From: Malus domestica
Lineage: Eukaryota; Streptophyta; Magnoliopsida; Rosales; Rosaceae
Direction: 5' to 3'
Assembly (NCBI RefSeq): GCF_042453785.1
Contig: NC_091673.1
Span: 317,501-381,500, forward strand
DNA: 64,000 bases
In this document: positions 1-11,949 of the stretch, one piece after another
How positions within the stretch are numbered: the stretch's first letter is position 1
Layout: each line of letters starts with the position of its first letter
Made by a program: the position numbers and the translations under genes
Notes under the pieces: generated by a model
Seen by the model: the letters and a program-made list of their open reading frames with translations, nothing else
Told to the model about the DNA's origin: nothing
Databases searched by the model: none

Positions 1-398
1 GTTATGAATGTTTTGTAAACATGGAAGACCTTATAAAACTCAATCATGTGATGGTGGAGCACTCTTTTGCTCCCAATTGAGGTTAGTGTTCTTTATTGAC
101 TCTATAAAAGTTCAATGGTTGGATAAAGTAAACAGAAGATTTTTTTTGGGTTTGTGAATGAACAAGGAAAACAACGGAAATATAGGAACTTATATTAGAC
201 TCTCAAAAATTTTCTTTAAAACATAGGTCAATTTTCTGTTTACTAACATCATAATACCTCTTCCTCTATTTGAATTTAATCCCTTTGTTCTCATTTTCTA
301 TACAAATGGTTCTGCACCCTTCATTCAAACTTGATCATTCTATAAATATCTATATTATTTTATCCTTTTGAAACATATTTTCTCATACATTTTCTAAT

Positions 399-428
399 CC
401 CGCAGCAACGTGCGGGCACTATTTCTAG
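399..428 (+). mobile_element. Helitron-like 3' terminus
   Basis: A 6-bp stem with a 6-nt loop (CCCGCA/TGCGGG, 399-416) lies 8 nt before CTAG (425-428), which is followed by T. This is the classical Helitron 3' end: a short GC-rich hairpin about 10 nt upstream of CTRR, inserted before a T. The 5' TC end is not identifiable and probably lies outside the window. No Rep/helicase coding is seen, so this would be the end of a non-autonomous copy. Confidence 0.5.
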
Positions 429-1357
429 TTTTTATATCTATTTGCTAAACCAAAAACCAAAAAAAGGCTTCTAGGTGGTTAACATTCAATTCTTCCATTT
501 TTCACCATCACTTGTAGTTAAATATACAGAAACAAAACAAAACCCAAGAAAATGCAATAATTATAATTTATTTTAATTTAATTTAGTTAATTTATACGAG
601 TGACTAAATAGTTTTCAATTTGATTTTATTCTTTTATACATAATTATGATATTTGTATGATAAAATGACGAGTAATGTTAGTTAGACCAAATTTGCAAAT
701 GATTTGATGTGTAACTAATGGAAATAAGCTTGTTAACCAACCCTTAAGTAATAATTTAATTATCAACAATCACATCTTATGATTTACAAAATATGATTTA
801 AATATATTTTATTTCACAAAAAATACCTTAAAATGACGTCATGTATGCCATCATTAAAGAAAATGAGTAATACTATACCTTTTAGCATTTTCATTATATG
901 TGAAACGTGAACGTGTCAAACATGAAAGGTGTGAAATGTAATTAGTCCCTTAATTTAATTACTTATTTGGTAACATATTCGAAACTTAATTCGTCAACTC
1001 AAAACTAGTACTTACTATTTCACAGTTGGGTTTTTAGTTATAAACAACAGATATGTTTGTCTTATTTTTCCTTTTGTCCTTTGAGGCTTGGACATCTACT
1101 TCAAATCAAGCAAGACGTGAATGGCATGCAACCACACGTCTTAAAGTTCAAGATTTAAAATGCCCCAGCAGATCTTTAGAGATTACTTGTTAATAAATAT
1201 TTTTTTTTCTTTAATTTATCTGGAAAACGTTTTTATTAATGAAAGTAGCTGGAAATTCAGTGTCACATCATTGAACAAATCCTATATCCTTTTAAAATAT
1301 ATGAATAATATATTAGTTTCTCATAAGAAAAAAATATTGGAATTTCCTCTGGGATAT

Positions 1358-1700
1358 AATGGAGGGTTTCAAATTCTAATTTTCCTTCTCTCATCTATCT
1401 TCTTACCCACCCTCACCACTAGGTTAATCTCAGTGACTTGCTAAAACTGTAAATTTGAGTTTGGATACATGGAGATGGAGGGTTTCGAACTCTTAACTTT
1501 CCTTCTCTCATTTATCTTCTTACCCACCCTCACTACTAGATTAATCTTAGTAACTTACTAAAATTGTAAATTTGAGTTTAGATAAATGGAGGGTTTCGAA
1601 CTCTAACTTTTCTTCTCTCATCTATCTTCTTACCTACTCTCATCACTAAGTTAATCTCAATGACTTACTAAAGCGGTAAATTTGATGAGTTTGGATAAAA
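1358..1700. repeat. Three-copy tandem repeat, about 113-bp unit
   Basis: Three imperfect copies start at about 1361, 1477 and 1588, each with GGAGGGTTTC. The same order of motifs recurs in each: a pyrimidine-rich CTTCTCTCAT..CTTACCCACC block, then TTAATCTCAGTGACTT-like text, then GTAAATTTGAGTTTGGAT. Periods are about 116 and 111 bp. No coding content; origin unknown. Confidence 0.85.
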
Positions 1701-3029
1701 TGGAGTATAACACACGGGCCTAATTATAGAGAGATTTTTTAGTGTTCCCGTCACACGAAATGATACATCACGTATCCCTCTACAAATGGTGGGTTATGTG
1801 TGTTAAAAGGTTAATAACTTAAAAATTAAAATTTTCTATCACTTATATAAAAACACGTGATATATTATCCGTGTTTCCTTCATAACTAAATTTTTTTCCT
1901 AATTATGAGTCTGATTCTTGTAATGTTGCGAGGTGAGTTGAAAGTGGATGCAAACGAGTGACGCCGTAATTGATGATGTCTTCCAGATGACCAGACAATT
2001 GGAGTCAGTTGACTTCTTATACTTTGTCGTTAATATAATGAAGTAACTCACCCGATGGCTTCCGTTGCAACTAAATATGGGGCATGATGTTTCTTCATTT
2101 ATTTATTTTTTCAATGCTATAGCAAGAGATGTAAATATTTTCCTGAGAATTTAATAAAATATTCGTATCATTTAAATTAATCAAACTCACCAAATTAAGG
2201 ATTACGTGAATAATATTAATCTTTAATATTAGAAAGTCATAAATAAATTTTGGTGTCTCAAGGCTTCATAAAAAATAACTAGACACAATAGTCCCTGATA
2301 CAAAAAAAATTACAACCACCCATAAAAAAAACAGATTATAATACCAAGGGTATTTCCTTAAACACATATTTAATTTATTTTGTTTTAGATAATAACAGAA
2401 AACACTAAAAAATAAAAAAGTGGCGTCAAAACTGAAACCACACAAAAAAATGCCACAAAAAACTAAAATCTACAGCATGAGAGGGGAGGATGAAAACGCA
2501 CGACGCGATCATGCTTTTCCATAGCAAAAAAAATATATTGATCGTGCTGCTCTAGACCTAGAATTCACATACCAGTATTTAAAGAAGACAGGTATGCAGT
2601 ACATGCCCCGTTTTGAAGATGGTAATTAATTACTCCATCAATTTTCTTGGTATTTCTACATTCAATTTTTTTGCCACTTGACTAATTACTCCGATCAGAA
2701 TTATATTTAATTACTGTATGTATGGGTTTGTATATTTATTTAATTTTTATGTAATTTAATTTTGATTTTAGCATCAAAAGGAGGCTATGACAAAGGGACT
2801 GATAACTTGCAAGATGTGGAAATGGCTGTTGACGATGCTGATGGTAACTCTTCCTCTCAATCTCTCCGTTGAATTTGCTATTGCTATTGTATCTTTAATC
2901 GTGTACACCAAATTAAACAACGCATTGTTTCTAGTTGAATGACACACCCCGACCCAAGGGGTCCAGGCGTGCTGGCCATCATGCCTGGACCCCCTGGGTC
3001 GGGGTGTGTCAGTTTGGTATCAGAGCTTC

Positions 3030-3417
3030 CTGAAAAGCCACCCAGAATTTAGAAGTAAATTTTGGGTCTCGATCAGAAATAATATTCACCGGAACTCCAT
3101 GATACTTCACAATCTTCGTAATGAACAATTTAGCCAATTTATTCAAAGGATACTTCTCCCTTACTGGAATGAAATGCGCTGACTTGGTAAGTCGATCCAC
3201 AATCACCCAAATACCATCGAATCCATTTCGTGTACGAGGAAGTTTATACACGAAATCCATGGTTACATTTTCCCATTTCCACTGGGGAACGGGAAGTGGC
3301 TGCATTCGCCCAAATGGCTTCTTTCTTTCTGCTTTAACTTGATGGCAAATAATACATCTACTCACATAATCTGCAATTTCCCTTTTCATACCCGGCCAAT
3401 AATAAAATGGTCGAATG
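3030..3417 (-). pseudogene. Chromovirus integrase fragment
   Basis: On the minus strand this piece carries the second half of an integrase zinc finger (CIICHQVKAERKKPFG), then the start of the catalytic core with WENVTMDFV, WVIVDRLTKSAHFIPV and HGVPVNIISDRDPKF. That text is typical of Ty3/gypsy chromovirus integrases. It is a fossil fragment inside the element at 2940-5437, lying opposite to the direction implied by the LTR and PBS. A further short integrase zinc-finger piece lies on the plus strand near 3430-3540. Confidence 0.85.
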
Positions 3418-3539
3418 GTATGCTTATGCAGGAAAACAGAATGTATGTTCCGAATAATGAGGAATTAAAGAAGGAAATTTTGGATGAAGCGCATTGTTCA
3501 GCTTATGCGATGCACCCGAGAGGAACTAAAATGTATAAC

Positions 3540-5437
3540 TGACACACCCCGACCCAGGGGGTCCAGGCGTGCTGGCCGTCACGGGGGCGTGACGTAACCA
3601 TAAGTGCGACACGGAAGCAAAACAATAACATACGCAATAAGGAATTCAAACCAAACTCTAGCAGAACAACCTACTAGAATAACAGGACGAGTTAAGATAA
3701 ACACATAAATTCAGAGCATAGGTTTCAGTGCAGTCAAGTAGGACTAAAATAAAAGTACATCACCCTCAGGTGAGTCCTACATGTCAAGAGTCTGTTAGAA
3801 AGCCGGAATAAGACCTCGAGAGCCACCAACCGCTAACTAGAACCTGGAGGGGCGCAAAACAAAATGAGTGGGTCAGTAAAACCAAAGAGTTTGCCAAAAC
3901 AGTTCATTTAAACATTTCTAACCCCTCACCGTAAAAACCTGTATACTTTCCCAGAAAATAGTATATAACCATACATACATACATACATATATATATATAC
4001 GCAACATCAAAACTCAACTCATATCCATCATCACAACATCTCAGAAATGATATGCCATGCCCAAAATATAATCAGAATGCATCAATATCAATCAGGTGAA
4101 ATAATACGTCAACCGGAGACCCTACAATGGTCCTGTACGGCTGATTCTAAAGCTCAACATCTAATCCAACCGGAGTCACCTCGGTGACCTGTACGGTCCA
4201 ACTCTGCACGTCACTCGGAACTACATATAGTAGTCTGTACGACGACAGGTGTATAATTACGCTCTAGTGCTTCCCTCATCAATCATCAGCGCGCATAACT
4301 AAGGTCACCCACTAGTCGGAATCACATCTAATGATCTGTACGACTAGCATGTCGGAACCCTCACATGGTCTGTACGACATCCACCTACTTGGATCCAAGA
4401 CGAGCGTACGGTGTGGTGAATAACAATATAAGCACTAACACCTAAGTGCAGGTTATGAGTTTTCAATGCAATTCATATAAAATAACTCAGCTGAATAATA
4501 ATAAAACTCACCTGTGCGTCCACCACGTCAATTCACATATATAAGCATCAATTATCAAGCTAAATATCTCAACAATTTCATGCATGGCAAATAAATTCAT
4601 AATTTTCATATAAACGTATTTTCTGGGGAAAAACAATTGTATATAGGTAATACGAAATCAAAACTGCCCACTCACTGATAAGTCGATGGGTCGTAATCCC
4701 TGTGACGTCCCTGGATGCGCTCGTCCTCGGGATAGGTGTCACCTATATGCGAAACAACTATAAAAACGTTAATTTTAAACACATAACCAATAATTCGAAA
4801 TAACTTCTCATACGATGCTCAATTTGGGTATATGAATATATCACATCGACCTACTCGACGTCACGGACGTCGAGAAATTTTTAGAAAAATTTTTGGATGT
4901 CCCACGCGCCCCCACATGCCATGACAGGCACGGGGACACGTGCCCCCCACGCGCACCATCTTCAACCTCGGCTCGCCGGACTGGTTTTTCCGGCCTCACA
5001 CAAAACCCCTCAAATCTCGGTGGATCGAGGCAACCAAGGTATGTATCTTCATCTTTGAGTCATTTCAAGTTGATTGGTACTAGTTTTAGGAAGTGAAACC
5101 CTCGGAATCACGTGAAACCCGAACCTCCATTTTTTGTCACTGTTCATGCAAACGTAAAATGTTGATTTTCAGGGAATTCTAAGCTTGTAGTGAGCTTAGT
5201 GAGGTCCCAAGGAGGCTCGGAGTACTTCGTTTGAAGGATTTGGACGTCGGGATCACGTGGTTCAACTTTGGCCGATTTTCTTGGAAATTTTCCGGTGAGA
5301 TTTCTTGATTTTTAGAGCCTTAAGCTAGTCTATCGTGATTCTACATGTTTGGGGCTTCATTTTGGTATAAAATACGAAGAAAATGGTTGAGAAACGAAGG
5401 AGAATCACGTCTGGACCCCCTGGGTCGGGGTGTGTCA
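3540..5437 (+). repeat. Right LTR of the chromovirus fossil
   Basis: About 1.9 kb, opening TGACACACCCCGACCC and closing GGGTCGGGGTGTGTCA. The outer ~29 bp at each end are inverted complements of each other, so a single LTR ends in unusually long terminal inverted repeats. It contains a short run of CATA repeats near 3972-3990 and no host gene. Small ORFs inside it (e.g. near 4893) look like chance. Confidence 0.75.
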
Positions 5438-5989
5438 CTGAAGGCTTGCAAGTATCTAAAACTGATTCAGTTTGTTTCTCTTGGACCACAATGCAAGACT
5501 TCTCATGAATGTTTTTTCATGCATAAGTTCGTTTCTCATCAAATCAAGGTTTGATTTGATAGCAGGTGGGATCTTAGATAGGATAAATGTCAAAGCAATG
5601 TGGAAAGAGATGACAGGTTAATTCAAAAGTTTTATGTAAATGTGTAATTATCATTGAATCGAATCATAATACAATCAGTTAAATAAATTTCTTATTTTTA
5701 TTTTCTTCATCTTTCTTTTCTTTATCTCCTACTTATTTTTGCTTTCCAAGTTTACTAAATTATTTTATGTTGTATTTGGAAATATAAGTAGATTTTTTCA
5801 ACGTGTGTACATATTACAAATTCAGAAGAAGAGGATGACGAGATTATTGAAATCAATGGTGGGCATTCAAAAACTACATTTGATTTCTTTTTCTTTTTTT
5901 GGTAGTTTTTTGTTCATTTACTATGTAAAGGGAGGATATTAGGGGTACCGGTGAGTGGAGATTCCTCTGCAGATCAATTTGACTTAGAG

Positions 5990-7571
5990 GTTAGATTTTG
6001 GTTAACAATAGAATTTGGTGGTTTGCTTCTTAGTGTTGACTTAGAGGCATTGGTTATCTTGCTTCGTCCGAATTAGATATTTTGAATTTTATTTGTCACT
6101 AATACTGTTCAAGAGTTTTGTTATTTTAAAAATTACGTGGAGAGGCTTATGGAAATATTGGATATTACATCCTAAACCAATGTAAATTCTTGAACCTTTA
6201 AGCAATTAAACCCATGTGCAAGGCTATAGTATCTGCTTTGTCAGTACCCATTTTCTTGCATCACTTTTCCACTTATCCTAACTTCTAAATGTCATCTTGA
6301 TTTGCTATATTTTATGACAAAAATCAATTATCCATTTTCTTGGCTTCATAGGCTTCATAGGCTTACTCAATAGGTGATCAATTTATCAAAGTTGCAGAGT
6401 TTAAGTATTTGGCTGTTTGTTTGTAATACCTTTTTAGAAGAAATCCCTAACATATCCATCAATGCTCTCCCTCTTCATCGTAAAGAAGTGGTCAATTGCA
6501 TTTTCTTCTACCATTTGGTTTCCATTGAAGCTTACAATTTATCACTTTGAATTAATCGTACCATGTTAATTGTCTTACTTCCATTTTACAAGTTGTAGAG
6601 ATTGATAACTTCTTTGCATTTGCAGGTAGTCGGGAAAAATGTAATTTTGGAGCACCGCTATAGAACAATTTTATGAGATGTTGCTAAATATACCTTACAA
6701 CTAAAATTAAGCATGTGGCCTATATTTGCAGTCCACGGGATTCAGTTATATACGAAAGGTTTTATTAAAGTATCTGTATTTGTTTCACAAAATGAAAAAT
6801 GTAGATATTGTATGTTAGTTTGTACAAACATTTAATTATTATTTATTACATTTTTTTTTTTGAAAAGTAATTTTCACGCACCAATTTTTTTTACCTTACA
6901 CAAAGTTTCCGGCACTTTCAAATCTTTTAAATGAACCTATCAAAAGGTTCTTACATTATTTTTGTTGTTCATAATGATCGGTATCATTAATTGGGGAAAA
7001 AAAATCATGCTTCTTGACAATTGCACAGTGAAAAAAAAAAAAACTACGTATGTTGCGCGTAGCACGCCGTGATTAAAAAAAAAGGCTTTCGCATGCGTGT
7101 ACGCGCCTGCATAAAGGCTAGTGTGGATTAATGTAGAAGCTAAGTTACTATAACTTTTAAAAGGTCCCACTATTTGTAGCCGTTGGATTCTAGATTGATG
7201 GATGTGCAGGATTTGGTTGAAAGTAACCGAAGAGGATCCCTTTCCGTCTGGAAGGTCTTGTGGATTTGTTCTTCTTAATTAGCCACCAAAGTCTAAAAGT
7301 CATGCATCCCTAATTCTCAAGTCATAACCAAATCCATTTTAATATTGTTACACATCCGAATTAGCAATAAACAACGCCACCATTAAAAATAAGAATAAAA
7401 TACACCAAGTGGGACTAAATTAATTTTCATCACAAAAATAGTGAATTATGTGTAAAATTCAAGGTATTAAGGTCGAGCATTAGAGCGAGCAAACCTGCTG
7501 GTATTTTCTTCAAAGTTGGAAGCCATCCATTCCATGATCCATCTCCATGCCTACCCCTCCTCCCTTATCTC
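5990..7571. other. Intergenic region, nothing recognised
   Basis: AT-rich DNA upstream of the gene at 7572. The ORFs are short and without family resemblance. I see no tRNA-like fold, terminal repeats or target duplications here. The last ~300 bp presumably hold the promoter and 5' leader of the following gene. Confidence 0.5.
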
Positions 7572-10006
7572 ATGATTTCCATGGCAGAAATCCAAAAGAA
7601 AACCATTACTCCCACTCCTAGTCCTATAACCACTCCTACTCCGTCCACTTCCAAACCAAAACACAGTTTGTTTCTCGCTTGCTTCGGATTTTCCAGGCAA
7701 ACGAGTCGCAGACGGAGTATGAGATCAAAGTCGCCCCCCCTCATCCGAAAGGAAGCTAACTATACCAGAGAAGATAATCGCGATGACCGTACGATTGATA
7801 TGAAGGGTGAACATTCAACTAGTATTACTAGTCAACGCAGCTGTTATTTGATTTCTTGGTCAAGCTGGAGGTTTCGCACCAAGAAGTCCGCCGCCAGAAC
7901 CGTCCCCATCGACACCTCCGGTACCACCGTCACCGACAAAAGGGAACGTCCGTCCAAGGTGGTCAAGTTTTCCAGCTTGCAGACCAAGTCAAAGTCAAAG
8001 TCAAAGTCTGGTAACCTCGTCTCTAACTCCGAAGAAGTACTTCCGGCCACCACCGATGGGGAGCCGCCAGGGACTCCAAGTCGGGAAGAGGCTGAGCCTC
8101 CTCCCATCGTCTCAGACCCGCAGACCCCTATTAACCATAACCCTCCACAGGTATAGTAATTAATAGGGTAAATTACACTTTCATCTATATTTTAATTCCT
8201 TACAACATCTTTAAAACATTTCACTTCATACCTTAAGTACTATTTTATTTCAAAATAATATATTCGTTACATTTTCCATTCATTGATCCGTTAAATGCTG
8301 ACGTGATTGCCACAAATATATACCACGTGGCAAACAAAAATAATTTTTAAATTTTTTTAAAAAAACCTGAATTTTTACAAAAAAAAACCAACCCCCCCTG
8401 ACGACCAGAGACCCAACTCCCCCCTCTCCCCGCATGACCCTCATCCCTTCGCGATCTTGTGATTTTCAGCAGGAAGAAGAAGAGGAAGAGGAGGAGGGAG
8501 GAAGAACCCGTCCCCCCCTCCCCCCTGGCCAGAGACCCAGCTCCCCCCTCTCCCCCGCGTGACCCTCCTCCCTTCGCGATCTGGTGATTTTCAGTAGGAA
8601 GAAGAAGAGGAAGAGGATGAGGGAGGAAGAAAAGAAAAAAATAACCCCACCCACCCACCCATGACCCGAAGAAGAAATCTGCAGCAGGAAGAAGAAGAGG
8701 AAGAGGAGGGAGGAAGAAAAGAAAAAAAAAAAAAACCAACCCCCCCCCCCCCCCCCCGCCAGAGACCCAGCTCCCCCCTCTCCCCCGCGATCCTCCTCCC
8801 TCTGCGATATGGTGATTTTCAATGTGGGTGAGTTTTGAAATTACTTTGAGTTGGTTGCTGGGGTGATTTTCTTTCTTTCTTTCTTCCTCCCTCTTCTTCT
8901 TCTTCTTGCAGATGTGGGTCGTTGGGTTTTTTTTTTTGTTGTAAAAATGCAGGTTTTTGAAACAAATTAAAATTTTATTTTATTTGCCACGTGGCAGACA
9001 TTTGGCAGCCACCTGACATATATGTGGCAGCCACGTCAGTATTTAACGGATCAATAGATGGAAAATGTAACGGATGTATTATTTTGAAATAAAATAGTAC
9101 TTAAGGTATGAAACTGAAATGTTTTAAAGATGTTGAAATGAATTGAAATAGAGCCCAAATATGAAGTATGAAAATGTAATTTACCCTAATTAATATTTAT
9201 TCGCTCGTAGATAAGACTTAAGAGCATTGACGGTTAGATTCAAGGTTTTAAGTTTGATTTTGCTCCCCCAGTATCACTTCACATAATAAATTATTTGTGC
9301 ACTGCAGACCAACACGATCAACCTCGAAAGTAGGAAACATTTGGAGTCCCCTAAGGTTGGCACGTGTCAAAAGCGATTTTGCAGGAAGATTGATTCACTA
9401 AGAACAAGTACAACTATTGCAGGAAGAAAAGGACCACCTAGCAGCCAAAGCCAACCAGATTCACCGGCTGGACAGGAGGCCAGGACGCGCACGTCGCGTA
9501 CTCGGACAGTGTCGCACTCCGTGTCTTTCCCCGCTCGCGAAAGCCAAACTCAACAGGGGGCGCCGGTGACTCCGTCCGTGGCACACAATTTTAGTAAACA
9601 ATATTCGTCGTGGTCGTGGTCGACTACCGTGTCCAACAACCCCGGATCGAAAAATAATAATAGGGGGAAGGCTAAGGCAAAGGGAGAGTCGAGTACTGCA
9701 GCCAACAGGAAGAATTTGGATCCACTGATTGGTATGTCTATTATTTTGGTGACGTTGATTATTATGTTAGTATGGGGTCGTTTGTGTGCTATTCTTTGTA
9801 CGTCCGCATGGTTTTACTTGCTCCCGCGCTTAAGATCAGCGGCGGCCGCCACCACTACTGCTGCTGATGGATCTGGATACCCTCACCATAATTCCAGTTC
9901 CAATGTTAATACCCCGCGGGCCATGGATATGAATTCCGAAGAATGGAAGAAGAAGGTCGTCTTAGAGGGATTTCTTGAGAGGAATCACCGGAATATAATT
10001 CTATAA
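7572..10006 (+). CDS. Unrecognised basic, membrane-anchored plant protein (2 exons)
   Basis: Exon 1 is 7572-8150 and exon 2 is 9308-10006, joined in phase 0 across CAG|GTATAG and CTGCAG|ACC, giving about 425 residues. The N-terminal half is rich in Ser, Thr, Pro, Arg and Lys (TPTPSPITTP, an RRRSMR cluster, KSKSKSKSG) and looks disordered. One strongly hydrophobic segment near residues 335-365 (MSIILVTLIIMLVW.. and SAWFYLLPRL) is a probable membrane span, followed by a short tail ending VVLEGFLERNH. No signal peptide is seen, so a tail-proximal anchor with a cytosolic N-terminus is plausible. I do not recognise the family; plant genomes have small families of such proteins without assigned function. 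A second in-frame ATG lies 9 nt downstream. The intron carries a MULE-type MITE. The gene model rests on splice signals plus continued frame. Confidence 0.7.
8166..9186. mobile_element. Mutator-like (TIR-MULE) non-autonomous element
   Basis: A 1,021-bp insertion in the intron of the gene at 7572-10006. It is flanked by the perfect 9-bp direct repeat TAATTAATA (8157-8165 and 9187-9195), the hallmark of Mutator transposition. Its ends are inverted repeats of about 170 bp, opening GGGTAAATTACA(C/T)TTTCAT and sharing blocks such as CATCTTTAAAACATTTCA, ACCTTAAGTACTATTTTA and GATCCGTTAAAT. The interior is low-complexity purine-rich DNA on the plus strand (repeated GAAGAAGAGGAAGAGG) with a long C-run near 8738-8757. 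It has no transposase, so it depends on a helper elsewhere. Minus-strand ORFs at 8347-8822 are artefacts of this low complexity. Confidence 0.9.
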
Positions 10007-11495
10007 ATTTGCAGCTAGAAATTGGGCTATTTGAGATGCAATAAAAGAAAAATAAGGAAACGACCTTCAATCAAATAAGTTATAAGTTGTTTATTTCTGT
10101 GACATGTTGAAAGCATATGTGATTGGCACATATGAAATATTACTTGTTTCATCATTTTGTCACTGCTTTGTGTGTAATTAAAATTTTGAGAACATCAAAG
10201 TATCATGTATCATGAAATATCTGTGTAATCTTACAATTTTTTTTTAATAAGAAGAGAGGAAGTACAACAGCCACTACAAAGCAAGCTACTACCACCAGAC
10301 TAGCCATTACATTCTTCAAACAACAAATCAGGTATTAAGTCTGGTGGTTTCTCGAACCATGAATGATCTCGAACCACTAACAACAAATCAGCTATTAAGT
10401 CTGGTGGTTTCTCGCATAGCAGCTGCAATTTGGAGAGAGTTGCTTTTGACATGGATGGAGCCACTATAGGCCTGGAGCGGATGCCCCCACTCAGTTTTTG
10501 ATCATATATATATATATATATACACACACGTATGTATGTATGTACACAAATTGTACAGTTTTGCATCCCAATGACCAGCTCTAATTAAACTACAATTAAT
10601 TTCCTATACATAACCTATATGTTAATTGGTATCAATGTGACTGACTTCGCCAACAATAATTCTAATTGTTTTGTATGAAAACTTTATGAATTAATATATA
10701 TAAGCGTTTTGTTCAGTAAATTTTTTAGTTTTTTAATTGTTTGAAGATAGCTCCATTTATACAAATCTGTAGCTTCGTCCTGGCTTTAGACAATTAAGTT
10801 TTGTAATCCCCCTTTCTGAAGCCAGCGCCAAACCCTCCCTGGTCGCCAAGCCTCAGTCTGCAGCGGCAATAAACACATGATGAAAACTACAGGAGCGGGC
10901 TGCAAGAAACTAACCAGCATCATTTCGAATCACCACCCCAACTCCGCCTATTTTTATTTATTTTTGGTCACAACACCAAGCTCCATCGACGTTAAGTTTG
11001 TGGAAACCACAAGGGAGGTCTCATCCAAATATGTTGTTGGTGACTCTGAGCTCTTGTTCGACATAAGAAAAGAAAGCCGGACAAAATCCTGCTACCACGC
11101 AACAACTTCAGCTGCTAAAGAGTTTGAAGATTCCAGCTTACCGTTCCACAGTAATTGGTTCCTGGCCCCCCCCCCCCCCCCAAATATGCCACAAAATCAC
11201 CAGTCACAAGCTGAAATCACTAATTTAAATTAAACAATCACCAGCATTCCAGACCCACTCCTTTATCGAGCAACCATCTTCTTCGATTGGATGACGACCC
11301 AAGTGAGAGGAAAGGCAAACACATCAAGATTCTCATCCAACATATGAATCTAACAAAGTTCCGTAAGTGGTAAATTGTCTTGATGGCCGTTCATCCTACT
11401 CCTCATTTTATTTACTTAATTTCATAAAGCTTTATCTTTCGCAAAGGATATGAAGGTAAAAATAAACTCGAGACCTCATATATAATAATGAATGT

Positions 11496-11650
11496 TTTTT
11501 TTACTAAACAATAATATTTATACTAAGGGGTGTGAGAGTAAGCTAAGTTTCACACTGGACCATTCATAATAATGTGGGTCAATTCTCATGAGAATCGAAC
11601 TTAAAACTTCTCACTTAAATTGAAAATGAATACCGCTAAGCCATATTAAT
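11496..11650 (-). mobile_element. tRNA-derived SINE
   Basis: On the minus strand a pol III A box TGGCTTAGCGG (11633-11643) is followed 32 nt later by a B-box-like GTTCGATTC (11592-11600), then a non-tRNA body and an A-rich end (AAAAAAAAC near 11500). This is the layout of plant tRNA-derived SINEs. I could not define clean target duplications. Confidence 0.6.
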
Positions 11651-11949
11651 TATTAATCCACAAGTGAACGTTCTTAACTAATCCAACTATTAACCACTTA
11701 CAAAAATAAGAAGGCTACTTTGCAAGGATTTGTCACTCATATGTGAAACCATAGCAATTCCCAATTTTTTTTTTAATTTAAACAAATATATTATTAAGTG
11801 ATGAGGAAAATAAATTGGTACCAAACTTGTTATTCACGAGATTCAAAATGTTCATTTAACTAAGACTTCACATTTATAAATAAAGAAAAACATCTATAAA
11901 CCATTACACTAAAAAGCATATTTAAGTTATAAATAGGCAAAAGTTATAG

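Larger units (their letters stand above)
1..2575. other. AT-rich intergenic region, repeats only
   Basis: I see no convincing coding region here. The stretch is very AT-rich and contains a Helitron-like 3' terminus near 399-428 and a three-copy tandem repeat at 1358-1700 (both listed separately). The one ORF of note, 1160-1444, overlaps the tandem repeat, has low complexity and resembles no family I know, so I do not call it a gene. Confidence 0.6.
2940..5437 (+). mobile_element. Ty3/gypsy chromovirus fossil, rearranged
   Basis: The left end is a 72-bp LTR remnant (2940-3011, TGACACACC..GGTGTGTCA), followed at 3015-3026 by TGGTATCAGAGC, the primer-binding site for initiator tRNA-Met. The right end is a much longer LTR (3540-5437) with the same termini. 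Flanking 5-mers TTGAA (2935-2939) and CTGAA (5438-5442) fit a slightly decayed target duplication. Only small pieces of pol remain between the LTRs, in both orientations. The integrase text and the PBS type place it with the plant chromoviruses (Tekay-like). The element is clearly broken, with several breaks and rearrangements, and looks old. Confidence 0.8.
2576..5989 (+). other. Possible split host-gene fragment (four exon-like blocks)
   Basis: Four short open blocks are each flanked by AG and GT splice signals: 2576-2621, 2772-2843, 5826-5858 and 5943-5989. Their phases agree throughout (phase 1 at the first three junctions). The blocks read as a polar, acidic protein piece containing QYMPRFED, NLQDVEMAVDDAD, EEEDDEIIEIN and VSGDSSADQFDLE. 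The gypsy fossil at 2940-5437 lies between blocks two and three, i.e. inside the would-be intron. I do not recognise the protein and see no start codon or full-length gene around it. It may be a decayed gene copy, or chance; the consistent phase is the main support. Confidence 0.3.

Noticed and set aside
8347-8822. Minus-strand ORFs of 118-130 residues rich in Phe, Leu and Gly
   Set aside because: They are translations of purine-rich low-complexity DNA inside the MULE-type MITE and have no protein-like features.
10250-10560. LINE 3' end on the minus strand
   Set aside because: An A-run and CTTCTTATTAAAA-like tail suggested a LINE, but no reverse transcriptase or RNase H text and no target duplication were found.
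10877-11233. Plus-strand ORF of 118 codons
   Set aside because: Runs through a poly-C tract, lacks recognisable domains and splice context.
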